The notes beneath the pieces are model-generated. The model did no database searches. It was not told the origin of the DNA and saw only the letters and a list, made by a program, of their open reading frames with translations. From assembly GCA_038380435.1 (NCBI GenBank), contig JAWZYU010000017.1, positions 24,551,283-24,615,282 of the forward strand: a DNA stretch of 64,000 nt. Direction: 5' to 3'. Shown here one piece after another: positions 22,496-32,826 of the stretch. Position numbers and translations under genes: made by a program. Position 1 is the stretch's first letter, and each line of letters starts with the position of its first letter. Source of the DNA: Ryuthela nishihirai (Eukaryota; Arthropoda; Arachnida; Araneae; Heptathelidae).

Positions 22496-22728
22496 TGCCA
22501 TCTATCAGATGGGATGTTAAGCCATAACTCCATATTTAGGAAAGAAACACATTGTGCATGTTAATATAGGAATGATGGTCTTGACAGGAGACTTACACAT
22601 CTCCTAATAACTGTTCAGTAGGCTCTTTTACCCTATCGAACTCTCAATTTTTGCGATACTTATGACCTGTGCATTTAGCCCATTCTGTGCACAAAAATGC
22701 TGTTCAAAGGTAAAACAACCCAACACCT
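22496..22728 (+). mobile_element. SINE family A, right part of a split copy
   Basis: Resumes SINE-A at TGCCATCTATCAGATGGGAT and continues through GTTAAGCC, TGCATGTTAATATAGG to AAAACAACCCAACACC. Together with 20685-20767 it makes one headless copy. Confidence 0.8.
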
Positions 22729-23353
22729 AAAGTTGTAATAATTTGCATTAATGATTGTGTGATGAAAATGAATCTTAATGATGATGAAAATATCTGTTAC
22801 ACATTTTCATTTTTGTTACTATCAGATTTCATAGATATCATCATTTTATTACCCAACAAAGGTAATTTTATTAGTGCATTTTATTTTCCACGATTTTTGC
22901 AGTATTTACAAAAGAGGGTTTTTGCTGAGTAAGGCCTAAATTAGCATTTTAGCTACATTCTTCCCATTGCTACAATGCAATGTGCTTAGGGTTATTTAAT
23001 TTTCAATATTCAAAACTTAAAGGGCTAAAAAGAGTACCAAAGTTTTAAATTTAATTGATATTACCAATCACTGTGTTTTTGATAGTTAGCTCAGACATTG
23101 CATTCTTGGCTCTGGATAATGATGTTTTCCCCTGTGCCAGTATTGAAACTGTTTTACAGGTTGGGAACAGTAAAATGTTATTGCTGCTTCGTATACCAGA
23201 GTTTACTGCAAAATTTGCTTGTGAAGGTAGATTGCATCATTATCAGGCATAGTACTCTAGTTTCCTCTTTTATGTTAACAACTTTTAAAGATCTAAACTT
23301 AAATCAAATTTTCTAAGGGAAATATTAACAAAGTTAAAATGCTTCCTTTGTTG

Positions 23354-23727
23354 GGGCGGGGGTGGCTCAGTCGGTAGCGCGCCAGGCTCGTAATCTGTAG
23401 TTCCCAGTTGGGTCAGCGTTGAGATTTATTTCCGCAAAATTCCCCGCCCTGCCTACGGTCAGTAGGGGACACCGATGGGCTTGGAAAGGCTGCTGTCTGT
23501 CTGATTGGACGTTAAGCCGTGGCCCTGTGTGCGGGAGAGCCATACCCTGTGCACATTAAAGAACACGCTGGATGGCCTTGACGGGAGGCTACCATCTGTC
23601 TCCCAACAGCTGTTCCAGTGGGTCCCCTCCCCCAACCTTCTCTGAGCCTTCGGGGTCCATGTAACCTGGCCATTTAGCCCATGGTGTGCAAAAAAGTGCC
23701 GCTCAGAGGTAAAACAACCCAACCCAA
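23354..23727 (+). mobile_element. SINE family A in the left palindrome arm
   Basis: Complete copy except for a 13-bp gap over the B box. Perfect 13-bp target duplication GCTTCCTTTGTTG (23341-23353 and 23728-23740). The right palindrome arm has the uninterrupted site (near 26168), which confirms the insertion. Confidence 0.93.
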
Positions 23728-23740
23728 GCTTCCTTTGTTG

Positions 23741-24771
23741 CAACTAGTTTCACCCAATACCATCTTGGGGCTTCTTCAGGCTACTGCTTTCGTGCCGATG
23801 TTAAGCTATTTATAAGTGTCCCTTATTGTTAGTGTCACTTGCGAGGCCAACTAGGTCGCTTGTTATTGACGTGGGTGCTGACATCATTGCACAATAGGTG
23901 ATTCCATTCTGTGGGCAGGGATCTTGAATCTCCATGTTGCAGACATTCTCAATATTTAAATTAATCAGCAGTTGTTCTGCATATTGTAATTGAAACTTAG
24001 TGGCTGGTGCAGTCAGGGGTGTTTGTTTCAGATTATTTATTTCAAGCTTATTTTCTAAAATGGTTTATGTTAGGGCCGTGTTAATTTTATTAGTTTTTAT
24101 ATCATATTCATGTTCTTTAATACGCTGATCATATGTATGGTATGTTTTTCCGATGTACCTATTTTTTTCTTGTAATTTATTTTCAGGATCATCAATCTGA
24201 ATGTTCTACACACCACCTGTGGGAAGAAATTTATTGTGTCATTGATTAATAAAGTTTTAATATTACTCTTTATGGTACATGGACTTTATAGTCATATTTT
24301 TTCACAATGTTAGTTAAGGTCTTGGATAATCCTGTTTGATATGGGAAACTGTGTGTATTTATAATTTTGTTCAGGTTGCATTGTGGGGGGGAGGGGGAGG
24401 GTTGTGAATCAAGTCTACTATTACTGCTTACATATTCTTGCAATTAATTTAGGTCCTGTGTGTTCTGTGTTAATTTAGGTGGGTATCCTGTGTTATATTA
24501 TATATAAATATTAATTCTTTTTTCAATAGCATTTTATTTGAAGAGTACCTATAGGCTCTGATGAAGTATGTTGTTATTGCAGATTTTTTATATTTTAGGG
24601 GATGTGAAGAGTTATAGGGAATAATGTTGGGGATATACGTAGATATGCGATAAACTGCTGCATGACAATGGGGGAGGGGGGTTGATTTTGTAATTAAGAT
24701 ATCCAATTATGGTAATTTATCCTGATTTTCTTTTTCATGTGTGAATTAATGGAAAGTAATACATTGTTAAA
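23741..24771 (-). pseudogene. Penelope-like element fragment, minus copy
   Basis: Minus-strand frame 24706-24470 reads LDILITK, HAAVYRISTYIPNIIPYNS and RAYRYSSNKMLLKKELIFIY, the region after the RT core in Penelope-like elements. Downstream decay reaches the GIY-YIG endonuclease part. It forms the inner palindrome arm with 25137-26170. Confidence 0.75.
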
Positions 24772-26170
24772 TGTACAAGTCTACATTCATTCATTCCCTT
24801 GATGTCATTTTGCTGTATCCCAGTACTCCAATACTGGTTACTGAATGGTTGCAAGAGGCCAAACCCATGGCCCAAGAGTACTTTAGCGTACACAAAGCCC
24901 TGGACCTGGCCACTAATTCAAATTGGTTCATCATTGATGGTCAGACATGGGTCCAGAGAGAGGGTTTGCCAATGGGCTTCCCTCTCTTAGGACTCATGAC
25001 TGACATTGTCATGAGGCATGTTGAACACCCAGTGTGCCCTGCAAAGACTAAACAAATCAACCTAAATTATATCTTCGTTACATCAATGATATCTTAATAT
25101 TTTCGGATTACATCCCACATGAATTTAAAGAACTTATCAATACATTAACATTGTATTACCTTCCATTAAATTCACACACAAAAAAGAAAATCAGGATAAA
25201 TTACCATACTTGGATATCTTAATTACAAAATAAACTCCCCCCCCCCCATTGTCATTCAGCAGTTTATCGCAAACCTACATATATCCCAACATTATCCCCT
25301 ATAACTCTGCACATCCTCTAAAATTTGAAAAGGCTGCAATAACACCATACTTCATCAGAGCTTATAGGTACTCTTCAAATAAAATGTTACTGAAAGAAGA
25401 ATTAACATTTATATATAATATAGCCAAACACACAGGATATCCACTTAAATTAATTGTAAGAATACATAAGGAAACTAAATATAAAAGTAGACTTGATTCA
25501 CAACCCCCTCCAACCCAACCTGAACAAAATTATAAATACACACACAGTTTCCCATATCAAACAGGATTATCCAAAACTTTAACTAACATTATGAAGAAAT
25601 ATGACTATAAAATACCATGTACCATAAAGAGTAATATTAAAACTTTATTAATCAATGACCATAATAAACTTCCCCCCCACAGGTGGTGTGTACAACATTC
25701 AGATTGATTATCCTGAAAATAAATAGCAAGGAAAACACAGGTACATCAGAAAAACATACCGTACATATGATTAGCATATTAAAGAACATGACTATGATAT
25801 AAAAACCAATAAACCTAACATGGCTCTAACACAAACCATTTTAGAGGATAAACTTGAAATAAATCATCTGAAACATACAACCCTGGTTGCACCAGCCACT
25901 GTTTCAATTACAATATGCAGAATAGTTGCTAATTAATTTAAATATTGAGAAGGTCTGCAACATGAAAATTTGCCCCCCCCCCTGCCCGCAGATGGAATCT
26001 CCTATTGTGCAATGATGTCAGTGAACGCATCACTAACAAACGACCTAGTTGATCTTGTGAGCGACACTAACAATAAGGGACACTCCTATAAATAGCTTAA
26101 CGTCGGCATGAAAGCAGTAGCCTGAAGAAGCCCCAAGTTGGTACAGGGCAAAACTAGTTGCAACAAAGGA
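24763..26170 (+). pseudogene. Penelope-like element fragment, plus copy (RT to GIY-YIG)
   Basis: Plus-strand RT core: FIHSLDVILLYPSTPI near 24782 (first Asp motif), NWFIIDGQTWVQREGLPMGF near 24920, then RYINDILIFSDYIPHEF near 25074, where the expected YIDD Asp is Asn. Next come the RAYRYSSNKMLLKEELTFIY thumb region (25350-25410) and a decayed GIY-YIG endonuclease: GGVYNIQIDYPENK near 25683, YIRKTYRTYD near 25745, RIKEHDYDI near 25775. Stops, slips and C runs break it. 5' truncated. The combination of this RT type with GIY-YIG defines Penelope-like elements. Confidence 0.82.
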
Positions 26171-26279
26171 AGCATTTTGATGTAAATATTTCACTTAGAA
26201 AATTTGATTTACATTTAGATGTTTAAAAGTTGTTAATATCAAAGAGGAAAATGGAATACTATGCCTGAATAGCAATTCA

Positions 26280-27010
26280 CATTGATATTGTTAACATCAC
26301 ATTGTTCTAAGTAATCGTCGTCGTCGTCGTCGCTGCCGCCGCCGCCGCCGTCTTTATTCATATTCATATTAGTTATACAAGAGTTTAAACAAATGACCCG
26401 CAAAGCATCTGCTTTATCTGCAGGAGAGAAGAATAATAACGTTACATGGAAATACATAAGATTTAGTTTCAAACAATGTCATCGAATTATGTGAATTTTC
26501 AATGGAAGCTCCATTGTGGTGGTTCAAATTTTTATATTGATTTTAGTGAACAGAAGAAAATTTTTAGTCTTATTTTTGATTTCTTTAAAATTGTTTAATA
26601 AAATAATTTCCCTTGGCAATTGATTGAACACGTAAGGTATTGTATATGCCCTTGTACATTTCCCGTAATTGTTTAATATTTTTGGAAATTGGAAATAATT
26701 TTTGGATTGTAACCTTGTGTTTTTCCCATGAGAGATTTCAGATTTAAATTGATTGTCAAAAATATATATTTAAACGTGATGCTGTATTTGTAAAGGTTGT
26801 GAAACGAGAGCATGCCTAGATAATTTAGTCTTTCTTCGCTATGATAAAGTGAATTTTTTAAGTTGTATGGGATTATATTTTTAGCAATAGATGATTGAAT
26901 AGTTTCTATTTTCTTTATATTTGTGATGTTAGTTGAGCCGTATAATAAAGCAGCGATTAGCCATGCAACTTCCAAAATTCTATTAAGTAGTGTGTGTGAA
27001 ACAAAAGTGA
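26280..27010 (-). pseudogene. LINE 3' fragment in the right palindrome arm
   Basis: Minus-strand frame ending at 26673 reads LLYGSTNITNIKKIETIQSS, IAKNIIPYN and EERLNYLGMLSF, the C-terminal region after the RT of Jockey/CR1-type LINEs. Its 3' side ends in a GCC/GTC trinucleotide tract (26311-26351). The left arm has no such sequence, so this is an insertion or local rearrangement. Confidence 0.7.
26311..26351. repeat. trinucleotide tract (CGT)n then (GCC)n
   Basis: Six CGT/GTC units followed by about six GCC units, unusually GC-rich for this window. Confidence 0.9.
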
Positions 27011-27479
27011 TAACGATGCAATCTACCTTCACAAGCAAGCTTTGCAATAAAGACTGGTATACAAAGCAGCAATAGTATTGGACTATTTCCAACTGTAAAA
27101 CAGTTTCAATACCGGCGTAGGAGAATTTTATGGGCCAAGGATGCAACATCTGAGCCAACTATCACATCACAGTGAATAGTAATACCAATTAAATTTAGAA
27201 CTTTGGTACTCTTTTTAGCACTTTAAATTTTGAATATTGGAAATTAAAAAGCACTAAACACATTGCATTGTAACAATGGGAAGAATGTAGCAAAAATGCT
27301 AATTTAGGCCTTACTCAGATAAAACCGTCTTTTGTAAATACAGCAAAAATGGCAGTAAATAAAAGGTATTCTATATTGCTATGAATAAATATATTTTAAC
27401 TTTTTTGTTAGTGGTATCATTGTAGAGAATTACTCACTAGTTAATAAATATTTTTAAAGAAATGCATTTTTTTTCTCCA

Positions 27480-27612
27480 GAATTTTGACAATGGCAGGTG
27501 GTTTTTCTGTATGGTAGCGTGCTCTGGCATGAATCTGGAGAGATGCGGGTTCGATTCCCGCCATGGTGGCGATGAATTTTTTTTCAGAATCTATTAATTA
27601 ATAAAGTCAATC
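27480..27612 (+). repeat. single tRNA-headed unit (foldback family)
   Basis: TGGTAGCGTGCTCTGGCATG, GAGATGCGGGTTCGATTCCC and CAGAATCTATTAATTAAT equal the tRNA-like head and 5' body of the 42.3-kb element. It contains a good B box (GGTTCGATTCC). Only about 130 bp, not multimeric. Confidence 0.75.
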
Positions 27613-28395
27613 TTTCTTCCCATTAGTATTTTGGCTGATAAAGGGGAGTGAAATCGTTAGAATGTTGGTTAGACTGTACTGAATGTTTGAAAAGAGAGAT
27701 ATTTTGTCTTAAGCATTTTTTTCCTATGAAGAAATTTGTATTGTGCTTGGATATAAACAACTGCCAAAGTTTTTGAATTGATCAATCTTTAAATTATTTT
27801 TGTTGGGGGGTGGGGGGAAGACTTTCTTCCACTTCATTTATTTCTATAATTTTCTTCAGTAGCTGTGAGCTCATAAAATAATTTTTATATTATTGCTTGT
27901 TGTGTTTTTTTTTTATTTTTCACTTAATTTTTTAATTTTTGTTTGTTTAATCATATCTAAACAATTGAAAGAATTTATAAAATTTGTTCATTAATACAAC
28001 ATTTTATATATATATATATACATGTGCATTTTTGGGTTTTACAGAACGTGTCATAGAAGCATATGAAACTGGAAATTTGCTTTTCCCAGATGCGGTGTGT
28101 ATTTAGATATATGGTTTATTCTTATTTAAATTTCATTGATTTATTCTTAATGATGCCAAAGTATTTAAATTCCTAGTTATTTCTTATTCCAAATATTTAA
28201 TTAACTATAATTAGAAAACTGTAGATAATGATGGTGTTTGTTTCTTCATAAAAATCAGCATTTCTACAAATTTTGCTAAGTCTTGGAGTACTAGGGAATT
28301 AAAAAGCTTTATTTATCATTTTAGATAGCTTTAAATAAACAAATATTAACAGTTGTAACAGAAATAGGGAAAAAATAATTAAAAAATAAAAAAAA
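27613..28395. other. intron around exon 7, no repeat seen
   Basis: AT-rich sequence with a G run near 27806 and a TA run at 28009-28020. Confidence 0.4.
28045..28094 (+). CDS. POMGNT1: POMGNT1-like gene, exon 7 (50-nt micro-exon)
   Basis: A 50-nt exon with acceptor GGTTTTACAG and donor GTGTGT (a weaker donor than its neighbours). Reads ERVIEAYETGNLLFPDA, matching human ARVSQHYKASL...NLFPEA. The phases on both sides fit exactly (G from exon 6 completes GAA; it ends in phase 0). Short, so it rests on the NLLFPDA match and on phase continuity. Confidence 0.78.
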
Positions 28396-28397
28396 AT

Positions 28398-28632
28398 ACC
28401 TGTCTTCTTATATGCACCCTAAAAAGTAGAAAATAAACCTAGAGCATATTGATGATGCAATCAAACACTGAATTCTTATTCACTTCAAAGAATATTGGGC
28501 ACTGACAGTGTTATTGAATTGATAAATTGGCACCTTATTTTTCTTTGAAGTGAATACAAATTCAGTGACTCTCCTTATCCTGATCATCAACATGATTTAG
28601 GTTTATTTTGTACTTTTTAGGATGGATATAAG
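28398..28632. repeat. foldback element, arms of about 100 bp
   Basis: TATATGCACCCTAAAAAGTA (28410-28429) and the following AAAATAAACCTAGAGCAT pair with ...AGGTTTATTTTGTACTTTTT (28601-28620), with a short middle. A related single arm lies at 10228-10322. Confidence 0.75.
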
Positions 28633-28739
28633 TACTTTTTAATTAGATGGGTAATTTTTAATAAATAATTATTAAGATAGCTACTTTTTAAATTTATTAG
28701 TTTATTTTCTTGCCCCACTATTGGCCAATTTTACTAACT

Positions 28740-28862
28740 ATTAGCCCTATCTGGTCTGGTGGTTAGTGTACCTGACTACTAAACCAGTGGGAGTGTCCTT
28801 GTGTAAAAGTTTGTATGTTGTAAGAGAAACCAGGACAAGTTAAATAAACTTGTTGGTTATCT
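28740..28862 (+). mobile_element. tRNA-derived repeat (SINE-C)
   Basis: TCTGGTCTGGTGGTTAGTGT head, GACTACTAAACCAGTGGGAG, then GTCCTTGTGTAAAAGTTTGT. A minus-strand relative sits at 52800-52885. Confidence 0.6.
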
Positions 28863-28959
28863 CCATCCTTTGTTAGGGGAGTACATTCTTCCCTTTAAAA
28901 AATATATCGTCAGAAACTTTCATGTGATATGTGATTCATAAGCATCTGCCACTTTTCTG

Positions 28960-29700
28960 CTCCCTATGTTTTTGGCAGGGAGGGGTCTTATTTGAAGTAG
29001 CCTATGACAGTGAAGATGTCACAAGTATTAATTTGTGTTATAACTCATTAAAGTTAACCTAGTAAAATATCTGCCCACTTTATTTTTGGGAGGGGGGAGA
29101 GCAAATAGTGGAAGGAAGAATGTTTGGGGGGGGGCATAATATGAAATAATCTATGATAGTCCTCATTTGAGATTTCATTTGACACCTAACTCATAAGTAT
29201 GTCCTTGCATTCAGAAGATTTAGTAGAAGAACAACTTTCACATTTCCCCCTTTTTTATGGGGGAAGAAAGGAAGGAGGTTATGTTTTTTTTCCCATGTCA
29301 CAAGCTTTCATTTTACATATAACTTGTTATGTTTGGCCCCTTGTTTCGAAAATTATAGTAGAACAATCCTTCACATATTTTAGATTTTTTTAGGGGGAAA
29401 GGTAATTTTGATAACATATAACACTCTTCATGTTTACAAGCTTTAATTTGATGCATAGACTGTTACTTTCAGTCCTCAGGTTCCGAAGATATAGCAGAAC
29501 AATAGTTTCCATATTTTCCCTTTTTAGGGAAGGAGAAAGCATGAGGTATAATTTTGTTTTAGCTTATGACACTCCCTTCTTCACAAGCTTTCATTTGACA
29601 CATAAATCATTAAGTTTGTCCATTGTGTTTGAAAAATATGGTGAAAAAACTTTTGACAAACACAAACTGACAAACCAACAAATGATGAGTGATAAGAATA
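28960..29700 (+). repeat. degenerate tandem units of about 120-140 bp
   Basis: About five units, each with a G-rich GGGAGGGG-like box and a CACAAGCTTTCATTTGACAC box followed by TTGTCC...GAAGATATAG. The opposite orientation occurs at 9700-10145. Confidence 0.65.
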
Positions 29701-29743
29701 GGAAGGTAGCTAAAAAATAACAATGGACATTAAATTTATAATA

Positions 29744-30892
29744 ACTATAGCTGGGTCTTTCAGAGCTTCAGTATTAAAACTAAAATTTTTAACCCTAGCA
29801 CAACACTTTTTAAGTTTAAGTTGCAAGATACTTTAACAAGGTAATGGTCAGATCCAATTTCAGCTCCCCTATATGACCTGGTATTCCTAACAGAACTAGC
29901 CCATTTGCTGTTAATTAATATATAATGAATCATATTCTTGTGAAACCTATGTGTACTTATGTATGTCATGGTGTTTGTAATAAGTGTTAGTTATTCTGAA
30001 TCCATTGAGTTTACTTACCTGTAGGAGACATTGCCCATTGCCATTGCAGCTACCAATACCAAAAGGGCCTATTACTCCTCCCCAAAGGTCAGAGTCAGTA
30101 CCAACTTTGGCATTGAAGTCACCTAGAACAAGGGTAATATCTCCTTTCTTGACAGAATACAAAATATCCTGAAGTTGTCCGTAAAACCTATCCTTCTCAT
30201 CCTCATCAGCATCCTCAGTGGGGGAATAACAGCAGATAACATTCAAGTCTTTAATGCTTGTCTGAAATTTTGCTGTAAGAAACCTTTCATTAATGCACTC
30301 ATATCGTAGAAGAGCATCACTAGCATGTTTGCTGAGAAGCAGACCCACGTCTTGGTGATGCTTATTGTTGTCCCTCCCTGAAAAGAGAAATTTAAGATTA
30401 TTTTTAAGAATCTGACCTTTATCTGTCCATCTGGTCTGTTGCAAGCCGAGAATATCTAAATTATAATGGTGAATTCTTGTGAGGACATCAAGAGAAAAAG
30501 CTCTGTGCAGAGTCCTCACATTCCAACTACCTATGGAGAGAAAATGGTTAGTGGGATGTTTAAAGAGAGTTTAGTGAAAGAGAGTCTAGTTAAAAAGAAA
30601 AAGTTTAGAGAGTTGAAAGAGAGTTTAGTTAAAGAGAGTTTGTTTAAAGAAAATGGTTAGTGGGATGTTTTTATTGAGAGAGGGAATGCTGACAATATCA
30701 AACAGCCTCCTAATCCCCTAATCGCAGACATGAGGCAAAGACCCATTCCCCCACCACTAAAGGCTGAAGCCATCTACACTGGAAGACTTCCTCCAATGTA
30801 GAATTTGAGGATGTCAATAGAAGCAAAGAGTTCAGGTGCCTGCGATGACCTCTGCTCAGGATTATCCACCAGCTGATAAACATATCCTGTGA
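29744..30892 (-). pseudogene. RTE-like LINE, copy B, 3' truncated
   Basis: Minus-strand 5' region and endonuclease of the same family as copy A. Frame 30519-29947 has DILGLQQTRWT, CYSPTEDADEDEKDRF and TLVLGDFNAKVG; 29969-29760 has MIHYILINSKW and GSDHYLV. It ends inside the post-endonuclease segment, so the RT and 3' end are missing. A purine-rich local expansion lies at 30560-30660. The 5' end joins copy C at 30892. Confidence 0.85.
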
Positions 30893-32745
30893 CTATCTGG
30901 TACAGCTCTCTGCTGTTGTGCTGTCTAACTGCTTCCTCGGCTTTGTCAGCCAAACCATCAAGCCAAAGATTCTTATCAGCAGCTAACTGATCCTTTACAA
31001 GTTATTAAGGTCTCTGTAATGCTTTCTATTAGGACTAGTAGGGTATTGATTAAGGGCATTCCTGCAGTTCTTTCTTTCCGAAATAAGCTCAAGTGCCTTA
31101 TCACTCAGATAATTTTGCCTCTTCTGCTCCTTTTTTCCTAAAAGAGTACTGTTAGTGTCCAAAAAAGCCTGTTTAAAATGATCCCATTCTTCCTCAACTT
31201 CAGTAGTAAGCAAACCATGACTGTCATAATGACTAAGTAACCTATCATGGTAAGCTTTGGCTATAACTGGATCTTTCAGAGCTTCAGTATTAAAAGTAAA
31301 TTTTTTAACCCTAGCACAACACTTTTTAAGTTTAAGTTGCAACACACTTTTAACAAGGTAATGGTCCGATCCAATTTCAGCTCCCCTATATGCCCTGGTA
31401 TTCTTAACAGAACTAGCCCATTTGCTGTTAATTAATATGTAATCAATCATATTCTTATGCAGCCCATCAGGTGAAACCCATGTGTACTTATGTATGTTGC
31501 GGTGTTTGTAATAAGTGTTAGTTATTCTGAATCCATTGAGTTTACTTACCTGTAGGAGACGTTGCCCATTGCCATTGCAGCTACCAATACCAAAAGGGCC
31601 TATTACTCCTCCCCAAAGGTCAGAGTCAGTACCAACTTTGGCACTGAAGTCACCAAGAACAAGGGTAATATCTCCTTTCTTGACAGAATTCAAAATATCC
31701 TGAAGTTGTTCATAAAAGCTATCCTTCTCATCCTCATCGGCATCCTCAGTGGGGGCATAACAGCAGATAACATTCAAGCTTGTCTGAAATTTTGCTGTAA
31801 GAAACCTTTCATTAATGCACTCATATCCTAGAAGAGCATCACTAGCATGTCTGCTGAGAAGCAGACCCACGCCTTGGTGATGCTTATTGTCGCCCCTCCC
31901 TGAAAAGAGAAATTTAAGATTATTTTTAAGAATCTGACCTTTATCTGTCCATCTGGTCTCTTGCAAGCCAAGAATATCTAAATTATAATGGTGGAATTCT
32001 TGTGTGAGGACATCAAGAGAAAAAGCTCTGTGCAGAGTCCTCACATTCCAACTACCTATGGAGAGAAAATGGTTAGTGGGATGTTTAAAGAAACTATGTT
32101 TATTGAGAGAGGGAATGCCGACAATATCAAACAGCCCCCTAATCGCATGGGCAAAGACTCGTCCCCCACTACTAAAGGCTGAAGCCATCTACACTGGAAG
32201 ACTTCCTCCAATGTAGAATTTGACGATGCCAATAGAAGCAAAGAGTTCAGGTGCCTGCGATGACTTCTGCTCAGGATTATCCACCAGCTGATAAACATAT
32301 CCTGTGAATCTATTCACTTGGGGCTGTCAACCCACAAACAAACAGAAAACACAACGGAAGATTATCCCTCCACAGAAGCCCATCAGTGCAGCAAAATCAG
32401 GATCCATAATCAAGCTCAAAGCCATATATCTGTCCAGTCCAGTAGGTTTATATGTTCAGCACCAGGACCCTGTGTGGTTGACCACTCCTCAGCAGGGTAG
32501 AAAAAAAAGAAAAGTAGCCAGAGTTGTCCAGATCAGTAGGCCACACTAATCTGGCAGCCCTCCCCTTCCGTTCACTTCCACAAGATAGTATCTCTTTTGA
32601 AAGGTACTAACGGTCTGCACCATGAGAAGGTGAGGTCGGACATTAGGTGCTTGTAATAAGTGTTGCATGGCTGGTTCTATGCATCATTACAGGGGATTGG
32701 TGCATAGCTCTCCTTCCAGTGACTACCTAGCAACCATTTACAGAC
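30893..32745 (-). pseudogene. RTE-like LINE, copy C, intact endonuclease, no RT
   Basis: Minus-strand 5' region (about 32190-32745) and a continuous 397-codon frame (32188-30995) covering the whole APE endonuclease: SWNVRTLHRAFSLD, DILGLQETRWTDKG (Glu), CYAPTEDADEDEKDSF, TLVLGDFSAKVG (Asn of DFN is Ser), WVSPDGLHKNMIDYILINSK, GSDHYLVKSVLQ (SDH), then the linker SDKALELISERKNCRN. The copy ends before the RT, so it cannot move alone. It is the best source for the family's endonuclease. Confidence 0.88.
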
Positions 32746-32747
32746 CA

Positions 32748-32826
32748 GTTTAGTTTTCTCTCTGTTTATAACCAAACCTACTCTACTACCAGTTTCATCA
32801 ACAGCTCGAATGAAAGAGTTCATCTT
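32748..32826 (-). pseudogene. RTE-like LINE, small RT fragment
   Basis: 79 bp equal to about 2257-2335 of copy A (TTAGTTTTCTCTCTGTTTAT), directly upstream, in LINE sense, of copy C's 5' end. Confidence 0.75.

Larger units (their letters stand above)
22875..24771 (-). repeat. left arm of a 4.5-kb palindrome
   Basis: Reverse complement of 25137-27372 apart from insertions. The inner 1.03 kb (23741-24771) is a minus-strand Penelope-like fragment; the outer 0.47 kb (22875-23340) is an unidentified repeat matching 26165-26275 plus 27015-27372. A SINE-A interrupts this arm at 23354-23727. Confidence 0.85.
25137..27372 (+). repeat. right arm of the 4.5-kb palindrome
   Basis: Pairs with 22875-24771. 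The spacer between the arms is 24772-25136 (365 bp, unique RT sequence). A LINE fragment and trinucleotide tract of about 740 bp (26280-27010) interrupt this arm. Confidence 0.85.

Noticed and set aside
20669..22520. A set of 64-106 codon frames with GGIRTHDLLITCQ or SRAPDMLSGGRGFVSHPAQT
   Set aside because: These are translations of the tRNA-like head and body of the 313-bp units, repeated with each unit; not proteins.
23055..23316. A host exon reading FLALDNDVFPCASIETVLQ
   Set aside because: The same stretch occurs in the right palindrome arm (27020-27160), and the POMGNT1-like protein has no gap to place it in; treated as part of the outer repeat.
26239..26472. Frame with Gly and Asp runs
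   Set aside because: Made by the (CGT)n/(GCC)n trinucleotide tract.
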